This document shows, piece by piece, positions 22,479 through 32,530 of a DNA stretch of 64,000 nucleotides. Source of the stretch: Orobanche coerulescens (taxonomy: Eukaryota; Streptophyta; Magnoliopsida; Lamiales; Orobanchaceae); assembly GCA_033398695.1 (NCBI GenBank), contig CM065806.1, positions 42,309,001 to 42,373,000 on the forward strand. Direction: 5' to 3'. A program made the position numbers and the translations under genes. The stretch's first letter is position 1, and each line of letters begins with the position of its first letter. The notes under the pieces are model-generated. The model was not told the DNA's origin and made no database searches. It saw nothing but the letters and a program-made list of their open reading frames with translations.

Positions 22479-23522
22479 TGTTGGAGCAAAATCGGTATTT
22501 GCGCCGTTGTGCAGAAGCGTGAATATAAAGTGCGGAAATTAAACGACACAAGGATTTATAGAGGTTCGGCTATAATCGAGCCTACGTCCTATCTCGGTAT
22601 CTTTTTCTATAGGTTGAAGATAAAAACCTCTGCACCTCTCTTGTATCGGTCGAGGGATAACCGTTACAATCACGTCTTCTATTGGTCTGTGATAAACCAC
22701 TCGTATTTGTCTTTGTGTCGGTCCAAGTTAAACCGTTTTCCTTTTCTATCGGACAAGGAATCAACCGCTCTAGCTTTCTATCGGTACTAGATAAACCTCA
22801 CGAAGATATCGATTGTGATTCTAATAATGCCGGATTCGTGATCCTAATAACACTGAATCCAATCGTATCTTTTCTTTTACCTCTCGTGTATGTGTTGAAT
22901 GTATAAACACTCAAACTAACAATATAAGCCCAATATTACAACAACAAGAATATCAATATGAATATCTGATCAATGAGTCGTTTGCTTTGCGTTGTTGTAT
23001 GAATGAATACCAAGGATGTGGTATTTATAGGCTCCAAAGCCTCAACTAGCCGTTAGCTCCCTGTGCCTTCATTACGTACGCTACCAACATTGTATTACGT
23101 ACGCTAACCGAGTTACGTACGTTAACTTCCATCTTTTACGTACGTTAGAGTGTCCCAGTTTCAATCCAGTAGCATCCTTCTCCTGTCTTACATACGTTAG
23201 CTAATCCTCATTACGTACGTTAGGTATACGTCATTGATGACGTTATATATCCGTTTCTGCTTTTCTGACTTTGACTCTCCCAACGTTCTTCTTGTTTAAA
23301 CTTCTTTACGTACGTTAAGTAACATTCCTTACGTACGTTATTTTGCACATGTTACGTACGCTATGCTTGATCGATTACGTACGTCGGCCTTGTAAAAAAT
23401 TCCAGCTTTTTGCAACTTCGTTTCCTTCGATGCTTTGCTTCGTCTCTTTGTTGTTTTGTATTGTTTATTAACTTTAATCATCAAAACACTTTTAAGCAAG
23501 TATGGAACAAAATGTTCCAACA
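22479..23522 (-). repeat. 3' LTR of element E
   Basis: Contains about ten copies of TTACGTACGTTA-like motifs between 23073 and 23390, several with the palindrome ACGTACGT. It ends AATGTTCCAACA next to the PPT. Confidence 0.93.
23073..23390. repeat. TACGTACG motif array in the left LTR of element E
   Basis: About ten short motifs (TTACGTACG followed by TTA or CTA) with irregular 10-80-base spacing. The array is repeated in the right LTR at about 25660-25970, where a few copies have decayed or are missing. Confidence 0.88.
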
Positions 23523-23538
23523 ATCTCCCCCTTTTTGA
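23523..23538 (-). other. Polypurine tract of element E
   Basis: The minus strand reads CATCAAAAAGGGGGAGAT immediately before the 3' LTR, the standard copia SIRE-like PPT. Confidence 0.85.
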
Positions 23539-24050
23539 TGATTACAAAACAACACTTCGTCAATGAAATTTTCCTGCAAAAATACGAATATATGTATATG
23601 TGTACAGACCAAAGTTTTCGAATTTGTCCGTTTCGTTAGTTTCTTCTCCCATTTTTTTTTCGACTCCTTCTTTCCTTTTCTTTTTCTTTTCGAATGTTCA
23701 AAATTTCACCATCTTTTCGACGTTTCCTCATTTTTCTTTTCAACTTCTCTTTTTCGACTTTTCTTTCTCCTTTGCTCCTTTCAACTTCCATTTTTCTTTT
23801 CAATTTCATCTTTTTTTACTTTTCTTCTATTTTCTCCCCCTTTGAGGGTTAATCCCATTTTTCTCCTTTCTCCCCCTTTTTGTTTTCATCAAAAAGTGTA
23901 AAGAAATACTAATTGAATATAAGAATTCCAAATATAAAATATGCATGATACCAAATGAATATAGCTATATGTATAAATAGGGTATAAACTCCCCCTGAAA
24001 ATATTATCTCCCCTTAAAAAAATTATTACTCCCCCTAAGTAAAATACAAA
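23539..24050 (-). other. 3' non-coding region of element E, strongly pyrimidine-rich on the plus strand
   Basis: From about 23640 to 23880 the plus strand is almost all C and T (TTTTCTTTTTCTTTT-like), so the element's RNA would have a long purine-rich tract. The region then has several CTCCCCCT words. No gene is supported. Confidence 0.5.
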
Positions 24051-24368
24051 TTAATTTTTGAGAATCCAACCGAGAGTTGGTTTTTGTTTGGAAATATAGA
24101 CGATATTTGAAATAATTATTCCTTTGGGAACCCAAATCTTTTTAACTTTTATCGTCCGACGTGGGCTTTTACTGTTAGAAATGTGATGCCCGATTTTCAA
24201 ATACTTTTCCCAATTGGGTACTTTTAAATTTAAGGATTCGTTTTTGGAACAAGGTTTGAATCCCAACCCCTGTTTATTTAAAGTGAACCTTTGAACCGAG
24301 AGCATATTTTCAAATTTCTCGTTTCCGAGAGAAAAATTCTTTGTTAAATTTTTTAGCTCGGTTTGCAT
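24051..24368 (-). pseudogene. Gag C-terminal part of element E
   Basis: A basic segment ending in KVKKIWVPKGIIISNIVYIS-like sequence. The VxKxWVPKG motif marks the end of the Gag/nucleocapsid region in SIRE-like copia polyproteins, just before the protease in intact relatives. Here it runs straight into the non-coding tail. No protease follows. Confidence 0.65.
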
Positions 24369-24548
24369 TTTAACAAGATCATCCTTTAAAATATTTTCGT
24401 TTTCAACGCATTTCGAATGATCGGTCTCAATAGATTTTCCCTTTTCAAGAATTTTGGAAATCTCATTTTCGAATGATTTATTTTTAGTTTGAAGGGATTT
24501 GATTTCTTTTAAAGCATTTTGGAAATTGGTATGTAATAACTCGAATGC

Positions 24549-25031
24549 TTAAAATAACTCATCTTGAGATGACGTACTTACTCGGCTTTCGACGTCGCTA
24601 TCGTCGAGTGAACTTCGGGCCATGAGAGCGAGATTTTGATTGAGATCATCATCTTCATCTTCATCACTCCATGTTTCTTGATTTGTTCCTTTGTGAGATG
24701 CCTCTAACTTCTTCCAGATTTCTTTGGCATTATTACACGAGGAAATACGATCGAAGTCTTCCGGATTTAAGGCACAATAAAGCATTTGCGTCGCCTTATA
24801 ATTTTGATGGTCGTTCTCCCAATCCATATCATCATATTCTTCGAAACCCTTTATAGTTCCATTGGCATTCATGGGAATTTTCAGACCTAGACATATGATT
24901 TTCCAAAGCTCAATATCATAAGCTCGGATGAAGATTGACATTTTCTTCTTCCATTTCATATAATTTAATCTGTCGAGGAATGGAGATTGGTTCGACACAA
25001 GATCTTCATTTAGAACAAATTGAAATACCAT
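24549..25031 (-). pseudogene. Gag N-terminal (UBN2-like) domain of element E
   Basis: A 160-residue frame with FLDRLNYMKWKKKMSIFIRA, the DYDD/ENDHQ acidic linker, ATQMLYCALNPEDFDRISSC and NAKEIWKKLEASHKGT, the canonical plant copia Gag layout. It then goes directly to an acidic ETWSDEDEDDDLNQNLALMA tail, which in full-length relatives lies about 100 residues further on. This suggests an internal deletion of capsid coding between the two blocks. The Met lies 44 bases inside the PBS, a normal position. Confidence 0.82.
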
Positions 25032-25074
25032 TTGGATCGACTCCTCGGATGTTAAGCCGCGTATTGGAGGTACC

Positions 25075-25086
25075 GCTCTGATACCA
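25075..25086 (-). other. Primer binding site (iMet) of element E
   Basis: The minus strand reads TGGTATCAGAGC two bases inside the 5' LTR, an exact iMet-type PBS. Confidence 0.9.
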
Positions 25087-25088
25087 AT

Positions 25089-26102
25089 TGTTGGAGCAAA
25101 ATCAGTATTTGCGCCGTTGTGCGGAAGCGTGAATATAAAGTGCGGAAATTAAACTACACAAGGATTTATAGAGATTCGGCTATAATCGAGCCTACGTCCT
25201 CTCTCGGTATCTTTTTCCCTCTACACCTCTCTTCTATCGGTCGAGGGATAACCGTTACAGTCACGTCTTTTATTGGTCCGTGATAAACCACTCGTACTTG
25301 TCTTTGTGTCGGTCCAAGTTAAACCGTTTTCCTTTTCTATCGGACAAGGAATCAACTGCTCTAGCTTTCTATCGATACTAGATAAACCTCACGAAGATAT
25401 CGATTGCGATTCTAACAATGCCGGATCCTTGATCCTAATAACACCGAATCTAATCGTATCTTTTCTTTTACCTCTCGTGCATGTGTTGAATGTATAAACA
25501 CTCACACTAACAATATAAGCTCAATATTACAACAACAAGAATATCAATATGAATATCTGATCAATGAGTCGTTTGCTTTGCGTTGTTGTATGGATGAATA
25601 CCAAGGATGTGGTATTTATAGGCTCCAAAGCCTCAACTAGCTGTTAGCTCCCTGTGCCTTCATTACGTACGCTACCAGCATTGTATTACGTACGCTAACC
25701 GAGTTACGTACGTTAACTTCCATCTTTTACGTACGTTAGCATGTCCCAGTTTCAGTCCAGTAGCATCCTTCTCCTGTGTTACGTACGTTAGCTAATCCTC
25801 ATTAGGTATATGTCATTGCTGACGTCATATATCCATTGCCGCTTTTCTGACTTTGACTCTCCCAACATTCTTCTGGTTTGAACTTCTTTACGTACGTTAA
25901 GTAACATTCCTTACATACGTTATTTTGCACATGTTACGTACGCTATGCTTGATCGATTACGTACGTTAGCCTTGTAAAATTCCAGCTTTTTGCAACTTCG
26001 TTTCCTTCGATGTTTTGCTTTGTCTCTTTGTTGTTTTGTATTGTTTATCAACTTTAATTATCAAAACACTTTTAAGCAAATATGGAACAAAATGTTCCAA
26101 CA
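25089..26102 (-). repeat. 5' LTR of element E
   Basis: Matches 22479-23522. It is about 30 bases shorter because of small deletions, including loss of one TACGTACG unit near 25800. The TSD AGTTA follows at 26103. Confidence 0.93.
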
Positions 26103-26475
26103 AGTTATAGTGAATTCATCTGCAACTGGTTTGGAGAGAAGTGGACTAGTAGAGGATTACCCCACCTCTGAAACCACTATAAGTGCTTGTGTGTTTTACT
26201 GCATTCATCATACTTATCTGGTACGTTCATATTAACTGTTCCATATAGTAGTCAACTGTCTTCCGCACATGTTAGTTTTACAGTTGACATAAGTCACCTG
26301 CAGACAGCATTAGTCACCTGCATTATTATCAGCTGTGCTTCCGCATTATCATATGCAGTTAAGTTTTTAGCTACTCATTTTTTCAGCTGAGGAAACTCAC
26401 CTGAGATTCAGGAAAAGAGTTTAATAAGTCTATTCACCCCCTCTAGACTTATTCTTGACGACTTTGTGACCTACA
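26103..26475 (+). repeat. 5' LTR of element D, second segment
   Basis: Continues the LTR after the nested element and ends GTGACCTACA, matching the right LTR end at 34271. Confidence 0.88.
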
Positions 26476-26477
26476 AG

Positions 26478-26489
26478 TGGTATTGGAGC
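26478..26489 (+). other. Primer binding site (iMet-like) of element D
   Basis: TGGTATTGGAGC two bases after the LTR, two changes from the usual TGGTATCAGAGC. It sets the plus orientation. Confidence 0.78.
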
Positions 26490-26558
26490 GGTTGGTTCAA
26501 TTTTACAGAACCAGATCCATATACTTGAGTATATATATTTTTAAATCTCTAATTTAGA

Positions 26559-27274
26559 ATGGAACACATGCAGAAAATGCATCTTAGACTTCCTAGTTTT
26601 TCAATTGATGACTATGACATATAGAAGATAAAAATGCAGACACACTTATCATCTGTCCACGATGACATGTGGAGTATATTTGAAGAAGGTCCTTTCATCT
26701 ACATGAAAGACAACACGAATGAGAATATTACAGCTGGGAAACCAAGACAAATTCCCGAGACCAAATCATAGATGACCTCCGAAGAAAGAAAGCTGGCAAA
26801 TCTTGACAATAGAGCCAGAGATATCTTATATCAGACCTGTGATCAAGCCACCATGTTAAAGTTCAAACATTGCAAGAACGCCAAAGAAACATGGGACACA
26901 TTAGCAGCAATGTGTGAAGAAACAGAGCTGATCAAAGAGAATATGGAATCAACAAGTGGATTCCTATCATATGATGATGATGCAATCAACGGCTTAATGA
27001 CCAACCTTGCTGATGAAGAGGTAACATCTAAACCTCAAACTACAGAAGGTTTCAGTTCTGATATGTATGAAGATATTGATCTTCACAAATATGTAAACCA
27101 ACTATTAAAAGATTTTGAAATTCTTAAAAAGGCACACCTGGCTGCAACAGTTGAGAATACCCAACTGAGAAATGATAAAACACAGCTGAAAAAGAATTTT
27201 GACAATCTCAGCCAAAATACAGAAAATTTCAAAACCAGTCAGGATGAAACTGAAAAAAATAGCTATTACTGAAA
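26559..27274 (+). pseudogene. gag (UBN2-like) of element D with in-frame stops
   Basis: One frame runs from ATG at 26559 (PSFSIDDYDI) through MTSEERKLANLDNRARDILY and KFKHCKNAKETWDTLAAMCE, the UBN2 Gag core, into a long predicted coiled coil. Two TAG codons (26622-26624 and 26769-26771) stand where relatives have Trp, as expected from TGG-to-TAG transitions. A frameshift near 27260 ends the frame, and coiled-coil sequence goes on in another frame. The element could not make this Gag. Confidence 0.82.
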
Positions 27275-28061
27275 TTGATAGATTAACAGCCTTGAACAAA
27301 GAAAAATCAGATGCACTCACAAATCTTGAGACTGAACTTTCAAACCTTAGATAATTGAAAGATGCTCAAGCTAAAGAAATTACATCATTGAAGGCATCTG
27401 TAACCTTAGATGGATTGTGCATAAACCAAAGGACACTTTATTTAAAATCAGGCCTTGAATATGACCCCAATACTCCCTCTACTTCTAAAACTTCTTTCAT
27501 CAATGGAGAAGCACTTGTACAGACTGCTGAACCTACAGTATTCAAAAATATGCAGCAGCCAAGGATTTTAAAATGGCCACATAGACAAAAGACTAGGCAA
27601 TGGCCAAAACTACATCATTCTACTTACTACCAAAGACTCCCCAAAAATAGATTTCAAAATTGGAGAGGTAAATGAAAAACTCAAGGTCATCCAAACTTTC
27701 AAGATAATAAGGTATGGAGACCATAAAACTTTCATATAGGTCTCAGCTAAGGTTTTACAATGGCTCATACCACTCAAATTATCAGTCATATTCTGTACAC
27801 AATCCAAATCAAGGATATAGACCTAGATACTAAGCATCTTATAGAGGTAACAAATATAATTTTCAAAATATGTGGAATTATCATAACAGACCACATCCAA
27901 CTAGTTACCAATCATATTATATGCATGACCCAAACCAAGGATACAGAGAGCATAAGAATGCATATAGAAATAAGGTTCACATGAGAAATCACTCCTCAGT
28001 GAAAACCACTAACCCTAGAGGACCCACTCAAATATGGGTACCCAAGTTTCTTCTTATTTGA
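27275..28061 (+). pseudogene. gag C-terminal half of element D
   Basis: Coiled-coil sequence (ITEIDRLTALNKEKSDALTN) continues in a shifted frame. It is followed by a Tyr/Asn/Pro-rich nucleocapsid-like stretch and finally TTNPRGPTQIWVPKF, the Gag end motif of SIRE-like elements. At least three frames are used. No protease or integrase follows. Confidence 0.7.
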
Positions 28062-28429
28062 TTGCAGGAGAAATGGAAAGACTACTGTGTAGCAATCACA
28101 GAGTCATTAGTAAGGGTTGAAGGATAGTTTGCAATCTCAGGGTGGATCAAGAACATGTGTGGGATCTAAAAAAATGCCAGTATAAACTATTCGAGAGAAT
28201 CAAGAGGCCCAGATGAATCAATAGAGGAGAGCTCATATGGACAGACCAACAGTTTGGAATAACAGCACAAAGAAAAACCTGACATCCCAAAGAGGGGGGA
28301 CTTGTTAGGAATATAAGCAAAACTGGTAGCAAAAAGTCATATTGAGTATGAAGAAATAGATTTTGATGAAGCATACGCACCCGCAGCAAGAAATCAAGTA
28401 CTTAATTGAAATTCTCAAAGTCAAATAAG

Positions 28430-28890
28430 AAAAGGTCATCTGATCAGAACCAAACAAGAGAAGTCACTTGATCAGATGCAGTTGAGGAAAGTCAATTGAT
28501 CAGAATAAGTCAAGAAAAGTTATCTGAGAAGAAGGGACATGTCACCTGATCTGCACGAATCACAGAAAAGACATGTCAATTGATCCAAGGAAAAGGACAA
28601 GAAAAGTTAACTGATGAGAAAAGTCATCTGAACCGAAGAAAAGTCATCTGACCTGAAGCAGATGACGAGGAAAAGTTACCTGATCAGACAAGACGAGGAA
28701 GTCACCTGATCAGAGCAGACAAGGAAGTCCCCTGATCAGACTAGACGAGGATCCGAAGGACAGACGAGGAAATCTAGCTGATATCAACCACATGCGACAT
28801 ACCTCACCTGATGCAGAAGACGAAGGAAAGCTAGCTGATCAAAAGCACAGACAAGAAAAGTCCCCTGATCAGAGCAGAGAAGAAATTAAA
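28430..28890. repeat. TGATCAG-rich dispersed repeat region
   Basis: The palindrome TGATCA recurs about ten times, usually as CACCTGATCAGA or CTTGATCAGA and often followed by GACGAGGAAG or GTCAC words. Spacing is irregular. Confidence 0.7.
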
Positions 28891-29108
28891 ATCACAGCTG
28901 CATTGGAAGTCAAACGATCAACCAGCTAAGTTTCTCATTCCTTGAACGACTTATAATTATTCTATTATTCATTTACACGTAGACAAAACACATGATCACA
29001 CTACCTCCACGATGTCCAATCAACTCTAACCGTCATTCCTATTTATTAAAAATCAGACCGCCGCTTGCTTATTTAATTATTAAAATTCAAAAGGTCTTTT
29101 TAAATGGG

Positions 29109-29116
29109 TATATAAG
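29109..29116 (+). promoter_or_regulatory. TATA-like box upstream of the extra ORF in element D
   Basis: TATATAAG lies 121 bases before the ATG at 29237, in the expected range for a TATA box plus a plant 5' UTR. The sequence just before the ATG reads TTTTTTTGCAGAAATGG, so a short 5' UTR intron is possible. Promoter activity is inferred, not shown. Confidence 0.45.
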
Positions 29117-29236
29117 ACTGCGGAAATCATTTCAGAAAAACCTTATCGTCTTCAAGCTCAAGTACCCTGGATTTTTCAAAAGTAAAGAACCCTAGAATTT
29201 TTGCTAAACTAAATCAAAACATCTTTTTTTGCAGAA

Positions 29237-32200
29237 ATGGACTCTAACACTTATTTCGAAGGAGTCAACTTGAGGCTGGTAAAGGAACATATCATAATCA
29301 ACATCATAGTCAACTTTGAAGGACTACTGGAAACCAACGACACGACGGAGATGGCGCACGTCATCCGGAGAATGAAGAAAAATGGCATCTACCATTTTCT
29401 GGACATTTCCCCCAAGCAACTTTTCAAGGAGACTGTCATCTGCTTCTACAGGGAAGCACTGGTCACAGAGCACTGCATCCTAAGATCAATTTGTTTAGAA
29501 GAAGTCACGATAACTCCAAAGACCATCACCGATGCTTTCAAGATGGAGAATAGGGGCATCGCCGTCGAAGCCCTGAAGCAGAGCCCATCCGAAATCTGGT
29601 ACGAAATCAAGTCTCCTGAACAACCTATAAAGGTCAAACTCACAGCTAAGAAGGGAGACCTGAAGAGATAATACAACTATGTCTTGGACATAACCAATAA
29701 GATAGTCATGGGCATGACATGAAGTTTTGATCAACTTTCCTCTGCCAAATACACGGTGATGGGAGCCCTAATCCAAAGGGAGAGAATCAACTGGCCTGAC
29801 TACATTTACAGACAACTAGTCATGGAAGTTAATAAAGTTAGCTGGGATGAGAGCGAAAATAAATTCAGACAGAAGTTGGCCTATGGAACTCAGATAAGCT
29901 GGATTTTGGAGTTCCTTGGCAAGGCCAAAGGAAAAGCTGAAAAATTTCAGATCAGCAAAAGGCTTGATCACCTGGACCAAGACTCTTTGAAGAAATTGGG
30001 AGATAAGCAGCTGAAGGCAGCTGAGATGTTGAGGGAAATTACAAGCGGCACCTCACCTTACAGAGGACATTCAAAATCAGACGAGGTCTAATCAGATGCA
30101 GCTGCCCAACACCTATCTGAAGTAATTGCAGAGAAGATGACGTCAGCTCCCTCTGCAGCTAAGATTCTGTCAAAGTCATCTGCACCTGAGATCCCACCTA
30201 CAGATGACTATGACTTAGACAACACTCCTCTGTCCAAGATATTCAAGAGGAAATCTGAACCGGAGTAAGTCGTCTACATCCACTCCTCACCTGATCAGCC
30301 CTCCAAGAGACAGAGAGGTCTGGTATAATACTCTTCAAAAGAAGAAGAAGAAGAACTGCAAAATGCCACATCACCTGCACCTGCACCGATTGCAGAACAA
30401 CCTGATCAGATGCAGATGGTCATATCACTTGCACCAGCTGCACTGGAAGATCAACCTGCAAATGAACCTGCTCACTCCTCAGAGCTAGTGCCAAAGATAA
30501 TCCCTCTCTTAACACTTCCAAGTGTTACTGAGGAAGAGGAAGTTGAGAAAACCATTAATATATCATAAGCTGGATATTATCTCAATCTCAGGGAGAACAA
30601 TCCCCTGAACCTCACCTCAGAGCAATTGAAAATAGTAAAACAACAATCCTTTAAATTTTCATTTGTGAATATTTTTGAAGAGTGGAAGGAATTAAAAACA
30701 CTCACCTTCACTCAATTGAGAGAGTTTGTTGAGAGGAGTACCTGGGAACACCCCCGGGCTACTGAGCAACTTATAATATTTTTCTGTCAAGAGACAGATG
30801 TAAAGTTGTTGCTCCAGGAGAACTGATTCATGTCTCGCTTTAAACAAAACATGGATCACATTGTCCTTCATGTTATGAGGGGTGCATCACAAGGTGAAAC
30901 CCTTGGAGAGGAAGGCAAAGTAGAAAAAGAATAAGGAGGAGAGAAAGAAAAAGAAATCATAATTGTTGAAGTTGAAAAAGATGAAAGTGTTGAAAAATAA
31001 TAGAAAAAGAAAAGGAAGAGGGAGTTGCAAAGGAGGAAAAGAAAGAATAGAAAGAAGAAGAAAAGGTTGAAAAAGAAGAAGTTGAAAAGAAAGTAGAAGA
31101 ACAAGAGGAGATCAGAGAAGAGGAAAAGAAAGAAGAAGATGAAAAACAAGAAGGAGAAATAAAAAAGGAGGGAAGAAGAGATGATGAGGCTGATGACCAT
31201 GATGCACCTGATCAATCATCCACCTCATATTAGCCCACTTCAGATGATAGATCAGGCACTCCTGATAAAACCCCACCTGATCAGAGAGCACCTGATAGGA
31301 GCATACCATCTGAAAAATCTACAACAAGAAAATCAGCACAGGAAAGCTCAGGAGATAACAATGCTCATCAGATGGCACCTGATATTCAATTGCCATCAAA
31401 CTTTACTGAGATAGTCAGACGACTTGTGGAAGAGGCAGTTGCCCAACTCCTAACAGCCGAGACCAAACCTGAGCTAAGGACCTTAAATGACAAATTGGAC
31501 ATCCTTATAAATAGGAAGGAACCCTACCGACCACCCTCAAGCTCCAGAATGCCTCTTAGCATGTCTGACGTTATGATTAGGGTGGAGGAACAGCTAGCCA
31601 AGATTCCTGATGCTGGCAAAAAAGGGGGAAGATGGGAATAGGGGAAAGAAAAGCAAGAAGCAAGAACAAAAAATCAATAAGACCTCCCTCTGATTCAGGC
31701 AGGTAGCTCTAGCCTGAAAAGGAAAGAGCCAGCTGCACCATCAGACCTACCTGCAGCCAAGAGAAAAAAAATTGGACAGAATCCAGAGGTGAGATACCAA
31801 TGGGAAGGCAAAGAACTCAAATTTGTTAAAGAATTCATGCATACTGAGGCAGAACATATGTGGGGAAGTGCAAGAAAGCAATTAATTGAGAAGTACTACC
31901 TCTGGAAAATACTTCAAGATAAGGACTGCTCCCCACAAGAAACGTTCATCAACTTCATGAAGATGAATTTCCTCAAACTTTGGGAAATTTTGAAGAAATA
32001 TGCCGAAAAGGATTTCAATGCATACCCCATGATCCCAAGTTTCAGACCCGAAGAAGCACCTACACTCATGAATGGAGAACTTGATGAAATTGGTCTTCAG
32101 GAATAGATTAAAGAAGTATGCATTGAAAATAATTTCACATCTCCAGAACAGCAACAGTTTGATTCCTTAGTGGTCAAGAAATATGGGTTAGCCCCAGTTA

Positions 32201-32283
32201 CAAGAAGACCCATTGGAGCAAAACCCTTGAAGTCACTCTCTCTAACAAAGCAGATTAGAGGAAGAGGCAGAGAAGGAAGATGA
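29237..32283 (+). pseudogene. Extra sense ORF in element D, resembling the 'putative plant transposon protein' family (decayed)
   Basis: One coding frame can be followed for about 1,015 codons with several in-frame stops (for example after residue 144, near residue 162 and after residue 284) and one frame slip between about 31000 and 31180. The first roughly 240 residues show the pattern VNFEGLL, FLDISPKQLFKETVICFYRE, VTITPKTITDAF, a charged KKGDLKR block and RINW. From memory this fits the Lamiales-abundant 'putative plant transposon protein' annotations. Then come a Glu/Lys-rich region, a predicted coiled coil (31372-31640), a KRKEP/AAKRKK bipartite NLS-like cluster near 31720-31770, and a conserved-looking tail to the TGA at 32281. 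No protease, IN or RT motif is present. Molecular function unknown. Confidence 0.65.
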
Positions 32284-32530
32284 TTTTTTTATTACTTGTA
32301 ATTTATTTGTAATTTACATTTTAGTTGTAATTTTCATTTTTACTTGTAATTTTTCATTCAGACTGCTCTGTACTGTAATAACTCTGAAATTTTATAATAG
32401 TCACTTGAATGACAACCACTAGTTGTCTCAAACAGACTGAGTTTGATTTTTGTCTTGCACTTTATCTTTATGCGGACTTCTTTTACATTTAAATGTTTAA
32501 AGTTTTGCCATCATCAAAATAAGGAAAAAT
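32284..32530 (+). other. 3' untranslated region and weak PPT of element D
   Basis: TTGTAATTTT-rich sequence, then CATCAAAATAAGGAAAAAT directly before the right LTR, a degenerate form of the copia PPT seen in element E. Confidence 0.55.

Larger units (their letters stand above)
22479..26102 (-). mobile_element. Gag-only SIRE-like Ty1/copia element (E) nested in the LTR of element D
   Basis: LTRs at 22479-23522 and 25089-26102 run TGTTGGAGC to TTCCAACA. Target duplication AGTTA occurs at 22474-22478 and 26103-26107. The minus-strand internal region of about 1.57 kb has an iMet PBS, an N-terminal Gag frame, a C-terminal Gag frame and a PPT, but no pol. It is a compact non-autonomous element. 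The intact paralogous LTR at 32531-34271 shows the uninterrupted target sequence. Confidence 0.93.
28062..29236 (+). other. Non-coding segment between gag and the extra ORF in element D
   Basis: It contains a PPT-plus-LTR-like junction (GAGGGGGGACT, then TGTTAGGAATA at 28303), then TGATCAG-rich sequence (28430-28890), then a promoter-like part with TATATAAG at 29109-29116. No gene is supported here. Integrase and RT, expected in this place in autonomous relatives, are absent. Confidence 0.5.

Noticed and set aside
23073..23390. CRISPR-like look of the TACGTACG array
   Set aside because: The motif is only about 12 bases, spacing is irregular, copies lie in both LTRs and the context is a plant retroelement.
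23563..23901. 112-codon Phe/Ser-rich open frame
   Set aside because: It is a by-product of the pyrimidine-rich tract in element E, on the strand opposite to the element's genes.
30868..31215. 115-codon Phe-rich minus-strand open frame
   Set aside because: Antisense of the Glu/Lys-rich coding region of the extra ORF in element D (GAA/AAG codons read as TTC/CTT).
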